Origin: an uncultured Methanomassiliicoccus sp.
GTDB taxonomy: Archaea > Thermoplasmatota > Thermoplasmata > Methanomassiliicoccales > Methanomassiliicoccaceae
Length of the DNA stretch: 64,000 nt
Direction: 5' to 3'
NCBI GenBank assembly: GCA_905203995.1
Contig: CAJKXZ010000001.1
Span: 186,001 to 250,000 of the forward strand
The notes under the pieces are model-generated. The model saw only the letters and a program-made list of their open reading frames with translations, made no database searches and was not told where the DNA came from. Shown in pieces: positions 1 through 8,344 of the stretch. Position 1 is the stretch's first letter, and every line of letters begins with the position of its first letter. Made by a program: the position numbers and the translations under genes.

Positions 1-1
1 T

Positions 2-874
2 GTTTACCTGCAGAAACGTGTTTTGGATGGTAAATTTGGCTCCAAGCAACCTTATCAATTTCGCGATGCAGAGTTTGGTATGGTCAATTTACGACTTTTT
101 GGTGAATTTAGATATAAAGTCGCCGACCCTGAAAACTTTGTAAATCAATTTGTCGGAACATTTAATTATTCAACTTCTGCAGAAGTTGAAGAGCGGATTA
201 AAGATCAGATCGTGGTTTTGATTTATGCCGTATTGGGCGACTTAAAAAATCAGGGGATGGGTGTTGCTGACATCGCTTCTTCTTTATTGAATATCGAACA
301 GGCAGTGTTAGCAAAATCTGAAGATCATTTTGGTTTATACGGCATTAGCATCGATAAAGTTTCAGGACTGTACATTTCACTTCCTGAGGAAGTGCAAAAA
401 GCCGTTGACACTCGCTCCTCAATGCAGATTCTGGGAACTGACTATATGGGCTATCAGACTGGTCATGCGATGCGTGAAGCCGCTTCTAATCCTGCAGGCG
501 GTGCTGCCGGTGCAGGTGTAGGAGTAGGTGCTGGTTTTGGTATGGGTTATATGATGATCGACCAAATGAAGCAGGCTCAGCAACCAGCACAGCAACCACA
601 GCAAACACCGCCGCCGGCTGCTCCGACTGTTCAACCCACTACAACCTGTGCTGCGTGCAAGTCTGTTATACCGCTGAATACCAAGTTCTGTCCTGAATGC
701 GGAGCTAAAATCGAAACTGCTAAAAAATGTCCGAAATGCTCATCAGAAGTGCCTGCTGGAGCAAAGTTCTGCCCGGAGTGCGGGACCCCTATGACACCTT
801 CTAAATGTGCCTGCGGAGCAACTTTGACTGCCGGAGCAAAATTCTGCCCGGAATGTGGAAAGCCTGTGCAGTGA
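2..874 (+). CDS. SPFH-domain protein with C-terminal tandem zinc ribbons (5' partial)
   Basis: The reading frame is open through the left edge of the window, so the N-terminus is missing. The first ~140 visible residues look like the SPFH/Band 7-type domain of the 'virion core protein-like' (YdjI) family. A Gly/Ala-rich hydrophobic stretch follows (about nt 490-560), then a Gln/Pro-rich linker, then three zinc ribbons in the last ~80 residues (CAAC/CPEC, CPKC/CPEC, CAC/CPEC). Family members act as membrane-associated scaffolds. It ends just before the next gene and is the first visible member of a four-gene operon of zinc-ribbon proteins, which suggests a joint membrane role. The YdjI-like assignment is by recognised pattern, not by search. 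Confidence 0.8.
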   Translation, partial: VYLQKRVLDGKFGSKQPYQFRDAEFGMVNLRLFGEFRYKVADPENFVNQFVGTFNYSTSAEVEERIKDQIVVLIYAVLGDLKNQGMGVADIASSLLNIEQAVLAKSEDHFGLYGISIDKVSGLYISLPEEVQKAVDTRSSMQILGTDYMGYQTGHAMREAASNPAGGAAGAGVGVGAGFGMGYMMIDQMKQAQQPAQQPQQTPPPAAPTVQPTTTCAACKSVIPLNTKFCPECGAKIETAKKCPKCSSEVPAGAKFCPECGTPMTPSKCACGATLTAGAKFCPECGKPVQ

Positions 875-878
875 GTAC

Positions 879-1622
879 ATGGTCTCAGTAAAGTGTCCGA
901 AATGTTTAGCACCCGTCGAAATTGATGCGGGGACTAAATTTACCAAATGTCCCTTTTGTAGTACACAAATCTACATCGACCGCTCGGGGGCTGGGTTTTA
1001 TTATATTATTGATTTTACTCTGGATGAAGAAGCAGCCATTGGTACCTTTAAACGATGGGCTAGCGGACCATCCAAAGTAAAAAATCTAGACCGTGAAGCT
1101 TCAATAACCAGCCTCAAAAAAATGTTTTTCCCCACTTACTTTTTCCGTAGGCATGTAGCAGGAAAAGAAAAAATAATTATTGAGCCAGCCCAATCAACAA
1201 CACTTCCTGGTTTGCATAGTTTAAAAATTCCTGCGGGAGATTTTAAGATTTTTGACAATTCTTTCGATCTCCATGGTGCTGAATTGTTGGAACCAGATAT
1301 TGAAATGCTTCATTATCTGGATGGGCTTCCCGGCGAAGGAAAAGAACAAGCTTTAGTTTATTTCCCAATCTGGAATATTGAATATTCCTATAAAGGAAAA
1401 AATTATCGGGTGATTATTGATGCTTCCTCATCGGAAGTATTTTCATCATCATTTCCAGCAAGGAGTTCAGCGTCTTATTTGGCAGTTACAGTTGGTGGTT
1501 TCATCGCTTTCTTTTTAGAAGGTGCCTTAGCAGTGAATCACACACTGATTGCTGCCGCTTTGATGGGAGCCACAGCAATGGCTGTTTTCTTAATCGCTTA
1601 TAAAATTACTAAGGAGGCCTGA
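879..1622 (+). CDS. zinc-ribbon membrane protein
   Basis: 247 aa. An N-terminal zinc ribbon (CPKC, then CPFC 13 residues on) is followed by a soluble region with a YFPIW motif and about two hydrophobic segments at the C-terminus, so it probably sits in the membrane with the ribbon in the cytoplasm. The ATG at 879 puts the initiator right before the ribbon; upstream in-frame alternatives lie inside the SPFH gene. It shares the P-x-W motif and the C-terminal layout with the next gene, so the two look paralogous. Specific function unknown; the operon suggests partnership with the SPFH protein. Confidence 0.75.
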   Translation: MVSVKCPKCLAPVEIDAGTKFTKCPFCSTQIYIDRSGAGFYYIIDFTLDEEAAIGTFKRWASGPSKVKNLDREASITSLKKMFFPTYFFRRHVAGKEKIIIEPAQSTTLPGLHSLKIPAGDFKIFDNSFDLHGAELLEPDIEMLHYLDGLPGEGKEQALVYFPIWNIEYSYKGKNYRVIIDASSSEVFSSSFPARSSASYLAVTVGGFIAFFLEGALAVNHTLIAAALMGATAMAVFLIAYKITKEA

Positions 1623-1623
1623 G

Positions 1624-2637
1624 ATGTCAGCGGATTTATCAGTCGGACTAACTTGCCCCGTATGCGGTGGTTCAATCTCCGTTGGTGACGGTGAGAAAAA
1701 TATTGAATGCAAATACTGCAACTCCGCGCTCCACATTGATGGTGATGAAGGGGTTATGATTGCCGCCTTCAAAAATAAGGTTACTAGAGAACAGTCCATT
1801 GAAGCTGTTAGAAAATGGTGGAAAAAAGGTCTTAAGTCACGAGATCTGAAAACCAATGGTAAAATCATCGAATGTTATCCTATTTATTTGCCATTCTGGA
1901 AAATTAAAGTGCGTACTGCTGGTTGGGTGTGTGGTTACGAAGAACGCCGAACTACCGACAGTAATGGCAATGTACGTGTTGAACGGATTCCTTTGGAACG
2001 TATGGTTTTGCGTGATGTAATTTATAGTAACATTGCCTGCGACCCCGGTGATCTGGGCATTCGTAAACTGCACAATTTTCATGGTGAGCTGACTTTAGAA
2101 GATTTCACCATGCTGCCTACTTTTGAAGCTGTTACTAGTAAAGACGATGCGCTATCATCTGCTAAAAAATATGCAATTGATAATGGCATTGCTTCTGCTG
2201 GTGTGCCACACATCACTTTCCATAAAGTAAATGCAATAATTCAGAACATTTCCATGATTTATTATCCAATCTGGATTATTCAATATGAGCATCGTGAAAG
2301 AATGTATCTTGCTACCGTGGATGGTGTTACTTGCTCAATTTTGTCTGGCCGTGCTCCAGGTGATGCATTATTCCAAAGTTTGGCAGTTACTGGTGGAGCT
2401 GCTGCCGGTGGACTTGTCGCTTCAGCCTCCATCCCCATTACGCTATACTCTTCGCCGGAATTAGGAATATTTTCATTCATCATCGGTATTGCAATTTCAG
2501 CGATTGCCTATCGCTTTTTCAGAAATGGGTCTGAAAGGGTGGAGGGTGATTTTAAATCAAACAGTAAAAAATCTTCCACAGGACTTTTTGAAAATCTAAA
2601 TGAACTGTCAGGTCTGATGGGAGGTATGAAGATATGA
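1624..2637 (+). CDS. zinc-ribbon membrane protein, paralogue of the upstream gene
   Basis: 337 aa. It starts 1 nt after the previous stop with a very strong Shine-Dalgarno sequence (AAGGAGG at 1612-1618). An N-terminal zinc ribbon (CPVC ... CKYC) precedes a long soluble domain holding two P-x-W motifs (LPFWKI and YYPIWII), then two hydrophobic segments near the C-terminus and a polar tail. Its C-terminal half can be matched to the upstream protein around Y-x-PIW-x-I-x-Y and the hydrophobic start that follows, which argues for duplication. Probably a membrane-anchored partner of the SPFH protein. No catalytic motif is visible. Confidence 0.75.
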   Translation: MSADLSVGLTCPVCGGSISVGDGEKNIECKYCNSALHIDGDEGVMIAAFKNKVTREQSIEAVRKWWKKGLKSRDLKTNGKIIECYPIYLPFWKIKVRTAGWVCGYEERRTTDSNGNVRVERIPLERMVLRDVIYSNIACDPGDLGIRKLHNFHGELTLEDFTMLPTFEAVTSKDDALSSAKKYAIDNGIASAGVPHITFHKVNAIIQNISMIYYPIWIIQYEHRERMYLATVDGVTCSILSGRAPGDALFQSLAVTGGAAAGGLVASASIPITLYSSPELGIFSFIIGIAISAIAYRFFRNGSERVEGDFKSNSKKSSTGLFENLNELSGLMGGMKI

Positions 2638-3179
2638 ACATTTCAGCAATAACTTGTCCAAAATGTGGAGCACCTTCCAAATTAAATCAAAATGATCTGC
2701 TTTTTATGTGTGAGACTTGTGAAACTCTCCACTATGTAGAAAACAATGCTTCCCAGGCTGTAGAATATGAAGTGGTAAAACCAGATAAGGAAACTGAAAA
2801 TACACGATATCTTCCATTTTGGAAATTAAATTCTGAGTTTATCGTTCTTTCGTCAGAAGTTTCTGGATTTTGGACTTCCCGGCATAATGATAAAAATCGG
2901 GGAAAAATGGAGATCTTCATCCCGGCTTGGGATCTGGATCCCGCTTCATTTAGATCTTGGGCAGTAAATCTCACAACTAAAGCTTGGACATATCTCATGG
3001 GTGGAAAAATTGGTCGACATCACCGAGTGCCCGCTACGATCTCTAAACAGCAGGCTTATGAATTAGCTGATTTTGTAGTAGTCACCATCGAAGCAGAAAA
3101 ACCAGGTACACTGCAGGATCTGAGATATAATCTTAAAATCCTCGGAGCTGAAATCGTCTACATTCCGCAAAACCTTTAA
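2634..3179 (+). CDS. zinc-ribbon soluble protein
   Basis: 181 aa; its ATGA start overlaps the previous stop by 4 nt, so translation is probably coupled. An N-terminal zinc ribbon (CPKC ... CETC) is followed by a domain with LPFWKL and IPAWDL, the same P-x-W signature as the two upstream proteins, but with no membrane segment. It is most likely a soluble third paralogue of the operon. Function unknown. The operon ends here with TAA and a T-rich stretch. Confidence 0.7.
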   Translation: MNISAITCPKCGAPSKLNQNDLLFMCETCETLHYVENNASQAVEYEVVKPDKETENTRYLPFWKLNSEFIVLSSEVSGFWTSRHNDKNRGKMEIFIPAWDLDPASFRSWAVNLTTKAWTYLMGGKIGRHHRVPATISKQQAYELADFVVVTIEAEKPGTLQDLRYNLKILGAEIVYIPQNL

Positions 3180-3452
3180 TATTGCACAATTGCAATTTTT
3201 TATATTTTTTTTAGATACACGCTATTATTGCTTATAGTTGTATTGTTAGTTAGATTAGATGGGGAAGACAATATGGACTGACAAATCTGGCGATGACCAC
3301 TCTCTTGCATATTCTTACATTCTTTCCAAGAAGTTCCGCTTGAGAATCTATTGTTGGTGGGCAATCAGTGAAAAACTTTAAGTGAAATATCTTTGATTAA
3401 TGGCTCCACAGCACTGATAAATTTCAAAACGCTGTGAATAACTGGTTAGATT
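3180..3452. other. intergenic region, no supported gene
   Basis: A 273-nt AT-rich gap. The T-runs right after 3179 could end the upstream operon. A 40-codon reading frame (3259-3381, plus strand) is present but lacks a ribosome binding site and any recognisable motif, so it is not called. Confidence 0.4.
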
Positions 3453-4118
3453 ATGGCACATACAAGTTCCTTTCGAAAAATAGACATTGCCAATTGGCCT
3501 CGTAAAAGTTATTATGAATTTTTCATCAACAATCACGATGAAGGATTTTCAATAACTGCTGATGTAGATATTTCCCTGTTGCTAAAACAGACGAAAGCTG
3601 AAGGATTAAAGTTCTATCCTTCTTTTATCTATGCTACTTCTCATGTTTTAAACAAATATGATGACTTTAAATTGGGATTGCATGATGGTGAATTAGTCTG
3701 CTGGGACAAGATCGTACCATCCTATCCTATTTTTCACGACGACTCGAAGTTATTCTCCTGCCTGTGGGTAGACTATTTTGAAGACTTTAAAAAATTCTAT
3801 CTAAATTACTTAGACAACACCGAACGTTTCAAGAATTGCACTGGTTTTTATGGGCAACCAGATGAGCCAGAAAATTGTTACATTCTTTCAAATATCCCTT
3901 GGGTGTCTTTTAAAAATCTCTCAATTTTCAACCACTATGCAGACTACAATTATTTTCCCAGAGTCATCTGTGGGAAATATTACACAGTTAATGAAAAAAC
4001 ATTATTGCCTATTTCCGTATCTGTTCAACACGCAACTTGTGATGGTTATCACATCGGCGTATTTTTTGACGAAATGCAGAAATTATGTGATTCGGCAAAT
4101 CTTTGGTTGAAATTATAA
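3453..4118 (+). CDS. chloramphenicol acetyltransferase-like protein
   Basis: 221 aa, the usual length of a CAT subunit. The family active-site signature HHxxxDG appears near the C-terminus as Q-H-A-T-C-D-G: the catalytic His (about residue 193) and the structural Asp (about 197) are kept, while the first, non-catalytic His is Gln. CAT family enzymes are trimers that transfer acetyl from acetyl-CoA to a hydroxyl group. Many archaeal and gut relatives have unknown acceptors, so chloramphenicol resistance should not be assumed. It stands alone between short intergenic regions; AT-rich codon use could reflect transfer. Confidence 0.8.
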   Translation: MAHTSSFRKIDIANWPRKSYYEFFINNHDEGFSITADVDISLLLKQTKAEGLKFYPSFIYATSHVLNKYDDFKLGLHDGELVCWDKIVPSYPIFHDDSKLFSCLWVDYFEDFKKFYLNYLDNTERFKNCTGFYGQPDEPENCYILSNIPWVSFKNLSIFNHYADYNYFPRVICGKYYTVNEKTLLPISVSVQHATCDGYHIGVFFDEMQKLCDSANLWLKL

Positions 4119-4266
4119 AGCAACTGTCTGAAATTTTTTTGTTCTTCACCTAGTTCATCTTATTCTTTGACATGTATGGCTAAGTGCTTTACGCCATTAT
4201 GTAATTCTAAACTAAAATAATAACCTTTATAATTCAGTAATGCGTTATCTAATCTAGGTCTTATAT

Positions 4267-4731
4267 ATGGATGAACAAACCGTTATGGATGAACAAACCG
4301 TAGCAGATCTCTTTAAAAACGGCATTGCCTGTTCGCAGATCGTCTTTTCTGAAGTATCAGAAGATCTGGGTGTGAGTAAAGAGAATGCTAAAAAAATAGC
4401 AGCTTTCTTCGGGGGAGGCATATGGTCGGGAGAAGTCTGCGGAGCTTTTACTGGAGCGCTTATGGCTCTTGGTTTAAAGTATGGTCACAGTGAAGCTGGT
4501 GACTTTGATGCTCAAAATCTGAGCATGTCTAAATTGATGGAATTTAAAAGCCGATTTCAGGCAGAATATGGTTCAATCGTTTGCCGTCAAGTCATGGGTT
4601 ACGATCTCTCTGTCCCAGCAGAGATGAAAATCATCGAAGAAAAGAAGCTTTTTGAAAATTTCTGTCCAAAGATTGTCTGTAAAACAATCGAAATTGTAAA
4701 AGAAATGCTTGCAGAAGATGCCAAGTTGTGA
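4267..4731 (+). CDS. C_GCAxxG_C_C family redox protein
   Basis: 154 aa. Spaced cysteines match the C_GCAxxG_C_C family: GIACSQ near the N-terminus, GEVCGAFTGA in the middle, a Cys in IVCRQ, then two more near the C-terminus (NFCPKIVC). These small proteins are thought to be redox-active or metal-binding; no reaction is established. The first 36 nt are a tandem duplication of an 18-nt unit, so the protein begins MDEQTV twice, giving two possible starts (4267 and 4285). AGGT at 4256-4259 favours the first. The gene ends 4 nt before a radical SAM enzyme and is probably co-transcribed with it. Confidence 0.8.
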   Translation: MDEQTVMDEQTVADLFKNGIACSQIVFSEVSEDLGVSKENAKKIAAFFGGGIWSGEVCGAFTGALMALGLKYGHSEAGDFDAQNLSMSKLMEFKSRFQAEYGSIVCRQVMGYDLSVPAEMKIIEEKKLFENFCPKIVCKTIEIVKEMLAEDAKL

Positions 4732-4735
4732 TCTG

Positions 4736-5716
4736 ATGGATGCTGTGTTAAAAGAACTAATCGACAAAGCAAAGGCCCTTGCTTTAGCTGGTAAATTGGT
4801 AGACCGCTCCCTCTTAAGCTCTTTCTTAGACCTTGATCCTTTGTCGGAAGAATCAGAATACTTGGGACATGCTGCAAGAGAAATTGCCCGTGTGGTAGGC
4901 AATCAGGGAAAGGTTTGGACAGCCATCGGGGTTGACTATCGCCCGTGTAGTATGAATTGTGAATTCTGTTCCTTTGGTGAAAAGTGGAATTTAATGAGCA
5001 ATACTCGCGAACTCACCGATCAAGAAATTGTTGAAGATGCAATAAATTTTGTCAATCAAGGGGCTTCCTGGGTAACCCTGCGCACGACTGAATTCTTTGA
5101 TCTGAATCGTCTCTGCGGGATTGCTAAGACGATTAGAGAAAACGTACTTGGTGACTATGGTTTAGTTGTCAATACCGGTGAGTTTGATTTAGAAATGGCC
5201 AACAAATTTGCTGATTCGGGAATTGACATAGTCTATCATACTTTGAGACTTGGTGAAGGCACAGCTACACCTTTTAAACCACAAGAGCGAGTGAAAACAA
5301 TCAATGCTGTAAGAGACTCTTCGATGAAGTTAGCTTATCTAGTAGAACCAGTTGGTGCTGAACACACCAATGATGAAATTCTGGACGTTCTTGACGTTGG
5401 ACTGAGCAATCACGCAACCTTATGTGGCGCGATGGCGAGAGTGAATATTGCCAACACTCCTTTTCAAGGCAGTCAGGAAATCGATGAAGACCGGCTAGCG
5501 CAGATTGTAGCAGTAACGAGAATTGCCGGGGGCATCAATGTTCCTGAAATCTGTGTTCACCCACCTAGTCAAAAAGCGCTCCAATGGGGAGCTAATGTGC
5601 TGGTTGTAGAAAAAGGGGCGATTCCCCGTAGTGAAACAAACTGCTGTGATGCCTGGAAAGGCTTTAACATAGAAGATGCCAAAGAAATGTTCAAAACCGC
5701 TGGCTACTCTATTTAA
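4736..5716 (+). CDS. radical SAM protein, biotin-synthase-like
   Basis: 326 aa. The radical SAM cluster motif C-x3-C-x2-C is at about residues 71-78 (CSMNCEFC), in a TIM-barrel-like protein of BioB size and style. Further cysteines (such as the pair in SETNCCDAW near the C-terminus) could bind a second cluster. The ATG at 4736 lies just past GTGATC, which matches the archaeal anti-Shine-Dalgarno; in-frame starts at 4709 and 4718 would overlap the upstream gene. Substrate unknown: no biotin genes are adjacent, and pairing with the C_GCAxxG_C_C protein suggests a redox maturation or cofactor step. A PylB assignment is not supported. Confidence 0.75.
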   Translation: MDAVLKELIDKAKALALAGKLVDRSLLSSFLDLDPLSEESEYLGHAAREIARVVGNQGKVWTAIGVDYRPCSMNCEFCSFGEKWNLMSNTRELTDQEIVEDAINFVNQGASWVTLRTTEFFDLNRLCGIAKTIRENVLGDYGLVVNTGEFDLEMANKFADSGIDIVYHTLRLGEGTATPFKPQERVKTINAVRDSSMKLAYLVEPVGAEHTNDEILDVLDVGLSNHATLCGAMARVNIANTPFQGSQEIDEDRLAQIVAVTRIAGGINVPEICVHPPSQKALQWGANVLVVEKGAIPRSETNCCDAWKGFNIEDAKEMFKTAGYSI

Positions 5717-5740
5717 TCTCATTAACTAGAGGGATGAGGA

Positions 5741-5767
5741 CTTATCGGCTATTATGCAGCCGACAAG
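5741..5767. terminator. hairpin between convergent genes
   Basis: TCGGCT (5745-5750) and AGCCGA (5758-5763) pair around a 7-nt loop, extended by CTT/AAG across one mismatch. T-rich sequence follows. It lies between the convergent radical SAM and TspO genes. Confidence 0.45.
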
Positions 5768-5789
5768 GGGCTCTTTCTCATCTTTATTT

Positions 5790-6275
5790 TTAATTTAGTA
5801 AATATATTCCTATGTTCAAGTAGGCAGCAATCGTCAGCCATATCAGATAGGGGACTTGCAGCCATGCTGCAGCTTTGCTAATTCTTCCAAAGACTAAGAT
5901 CATGATCAAAACCAAGATCCATAAGAGTACTATCCAGAAGAAGGAGAAAAGAATTAACTGCATGCGGAAGAATAAGATCGACCAGAAAAAGTTGACTACC
6001 AGCTGTGCACCGTAAATCGTTAACGCGACGTTTCGTTTTCTAGTGGGAACTTCCGGACCCGAAACGAGATAGGAAGATACACCCATTAAAATATACAAAA
6101 TCGTCCACATGATGGGGAAAAGTGCTGAAGGTGGTGACAGCGGCGGCTGCTCGATACTGGTATACATGCTGCTCATGTCATTTCCAGTTAAAAGAGAAGA
6201 CAGACCGCCGACTAGCAAAGGAATCGCCAGAAGAATTATTAGGCGTTTCCAATCAATCTTCTTTTTTGTTTTCAT
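5790..6275 (-). CDS. tspO: TspO/MBR family membrane protein
   Basis: 161 aa from the ATG at 6275, the usual TspO length. Five hydrophobic segments are visible, with the family signatures in order: QPPLSPPSALFPIMWTILY, then AQLVVNFFWSILFF, then WLQVPYLIWLTIAAYLN. TspO proteins bind porphyrins and related ligands and are linked to tetrapyrrole handling and stress. An upstream TTG at 6317 would add 14 polar residues that are unlike the family. It is convergent with the radical SAM gene and lies downstream of thrS on the same strand, past a terminator. Confidence 0.88.
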   Translation of the reverse strand: MKTKKKIDWKRLIILLAIPLLVGGLSSLLTGNDMSSMYTSIEQPPLSPPSALFPIMWTILYILMGVSSYLVSGPEVPTRKRNVALTIYGAQLVVNFFWSILFFRMQLILFSFFWIVLLWILVLIMILVFGRISKAAAWLQVPYLIWLTIAAYLNIGIYLLN

Positions 6276-6393
6276 CTCCTGATTATTCCGTTGCCCCACC
6301 ACTTTATAGTCTGCCAACTCAACTCTGGTTATTTTTAGGTAGCCGTCGCAGAAAAAGCGGTTAAAACAAAAAAGTTAGAGATAAAAAGTAAAA

Positions 6394-6407
6394 TCCCCCG
6401 AAGGGGA
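6394..6407 (-). terminator. UUCG-loop hairpin after thrS
   Basis: Read on the minus strand, TCCCC-TTCG-GGGGA forms a 5-bp stem with a UUCG tetraloop, followed by T-rich sequence (TTTTACTTTTTA). It starts 6 nt past the thrS stop codon and looks like an intrinsic terminator, which is unusual in an archaeon. Confidence 0.6.
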
Positions 6408-6412
6408 ATGTT

Positions 6413-8251
6413 TCATGCCTGATCAACAAAGTCAACACGGCGGCTGAGTTCTCTGGGCATGTATAAGGGTCTAAAAGGCTTGTTGGCACATTCTTCTTTA
6501 ATGCGTTGGATGAGTTCTGAAGCACTCATTTTTACATTCTTATTTTCAGCTCTCACATACACATCAAAGGAATCTGCTTCCAGCTCATTGTCTCCAATGA
6601 CAATCACGTACGAACACCAGTCTTGTTTTGCCTGGCGAACTTTCTTTCCGACAGTTATTGACCGCTCATCTACGCTTACCCGGATTGCATTAGCTTGGAT
6701 TAAATCGGCAAGCTCGGTAGCACGTTTTTGATGGCTGTCAGAAACAGTTAGTAGCCTTACCTGTTCAGGATTTACCCATACTGGCAGACATCCAACCTTT
6801 CCTTCTGATTCCATTTGTACTGCGGTGTCTAGAAGTGTGTAAAGATATCTTTCGATAGTGCCGATTACTGCACAGTGGAGAATAATGGGATATTCTTCCT
6901 TTCCTGCCTCATCAACATACCTGATGCCGAAACGATGGGCATTACCAATATCGATCTGCACCGTGCCGATTTCTCTGGCGCGTTTCATATCATCAAGAAT
7001 GTGGTATTCAATATTGACTGTCCAATAGTAATTAATTCCTTCTGGATAAAAGTGCAACAGTGCTGGTTTATTGTGTCTTTTCATTAGACTGGAAATTAAT
7101 CCTTTATGCTGCTCAAAAGCCTCTTTCGATGAGAAATTAACCAGCATTTCATAGTCACGGCCCAGTTTTGCTGCTTCTTGGTAAATTCTTTCATCTAGTT
7201 TTGCAAACCATTCTTCAGCGGCATCCATACCATTGCAGACTACATGTAAATCAGGCATGTTCATCCGCCGGGTACGGAAACAAAGCATGGTTTCTCCAGA
7301 TTGTTCCAGACGGTATGAATCGGCTACTTCAAAAGCACCAAATGGTAAGTTTTTGTAGCTCATATTCCAGTTTCTCATCATCGCAAACTGTTGATGACAG
7401 GCTGCGTACCTTAGAACATATGAGTGTTTTTCTGTCTCGATTTTATATAATCTATCACCGAAGAGCTTGGCGTGTTCAGCCACCGGCCCTTCATCGAGAT
7501 TGAACATATTGGTTCCTTTAATGGTGTATACTGGAAGACCGGTAGAATTGACCGTCTGCCAGGAATAATCAGCACACAAATCAAACATCAAGGCTCCCTT
7601 GGGGCTAAATGACATGTGGCCGGCGTCACTCATCGACTCCCACTGGATTCCAAACTTTTTGCAGAGTCTGAGATATTTGGGTTCACCACTTAATTTTGAC
7701 TCTTCGTGCAACGCTTCCTTTTTCATCATTACCTGGAAGCACTCGGTACCATCTTTGAAATCTTCAGGTTTGATTAACTGGCCATCGGTAGTGAAGACAA
7801 CATGCTCATCTTCTCCTTCGGGTTTTGTCACTTCTTCTTCACCAGTGATTTCCCGTGATAATTCTGACAAAGGATGTCCTTTGCAGGAGATCTTAAATGC
7901 TTTGTACCAGCCAAAGGGTACACGGTGAACATCCCCTCCTACCAATTCTTCAATCTTTCTCATTACGTCTTTTCCTACTTGGGGGGAGGACAACGATGAT
8001 GAGAGGTGAGCATAGGGATAGAGTACAATTCTTTCTGCGCCTACTTTTTCGGCAGTTTCTTTAATGTCTTTAGCAGCTGCCTTAGCAACTCCTTCGGGAT
8101 TGTCTTCATCTCTTTTTTCAACACTGATAAATGCTACTAAAACCTCTTCGAAACGTCCTTGTTTCTCCTCATCAGTAATATCTTCAGCTACCGGTGTAGC
8201 TTTTTTGACGTTAAATTCGAGATAATCTGCATGAATGTATAAGGTCTTCAT
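6413..8251 (-). CDS. thrS: threonyl-tRNA synthetase, archaeal type
   Basis: 612 aa. It charges tRNA-Thr. The first ~140 residues form the archaeal D-aminoacyl-tRNA-deacylase-like editing domain (starts MKTLYIHADYLEF), which replaces the bacterial N-terminal editing domains. The class II catalytic core follows, with motif 2 in YRLEQSGETMLCFRTRR and motif 3 in GTIERYLY. The C-terminal ~110 residues are the anticodon-binding domain (PVWVNPEQVRLLTVS). Start ATG at 8251. Transcribed alone, with a hairpin terminator directly after the stop. Confidence 0.95.
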   Translation of the reverse strand: MKTLYIHADYLEFNVKKATPVAEDITDEEKQGRFEEVLVAFISVEKRDEDNPEGVAKAAAKDIKETAEKVGAERIVLYPYAHLSSSLSSPQVGKDVMRKIEELVGGDVHRVPFGWYKAFKISCKGHPLSELSREITGEEEVTKPEGEDEHVVFTTDGQLIKPEDFKDGTECFQVMMKKEALHEESKLSGEPKYLRLCKKFGIQWESMSDAGHMSFSPKGALMFDLCADYSWQTVNSTGLPVYTIKGTNMFNLDEGPVAEHAKLFGDRLYKIETEKHSYVLRYAACHQQFAMMRNWNMSYKNLPFGAFEVADSYRLEQSGETMLCFRTRRMNMPDLHVVCNGMDAAEEWFAKLDERIYQEAAKLGRDYEMLVNFSSKEAFEQHKGLISSLMKRHNKPALLHFYPEGINYYWTVNIEYHILDDMKRAREIGTVQIDIGNAHRFGIRYVDEAGKEEYPIILHCAVIGTIERYLYTLLDTAVQMESEGKVGCLPVWVNPEQVRLLTVSDSHQKRATELADLIQANAIRVSVDERSITVGKKVRQAKQDWCSYVIVIGDNELEADSFDVYVRAENKNVKMSASELIQRIKEECANKPFRPLYMPRELSRRVDFVDQA

Positions 8252-8312
8252 TTAGCGCTCATCATCGCCTGACCTATACAAATAATATTGCTTTTTTCTT
8301 AACAAAGCGCTC

Positions 8313-8320
8313 TTTAAATA
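8313..8320 (+). promoter_or_regulatory. TATA box of the heptose operon
   Basis: TTTAAATA, centred about 27 nt before the ATG at 8345. This places transcription start at or just before that codon and argues against the ATG at 8333. Confidence 0.5.
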
Positions 8321-8344
8321 TGGAATAGGCTAATGCAGGTTAAT

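Noticed and set aside
3259..3381. 40-codon reading frame between operons
   Set aside because: Starts with ATG but lacks a ribosome binding site and any recognisable feature.
4736..5716. PylB (methylornithine synthase)
   Set aside because: Shares the radical SAM motif, but the N-terminal and barrel sequences do not resemble PylB as I know it, and no other pyl gene is adjacent.
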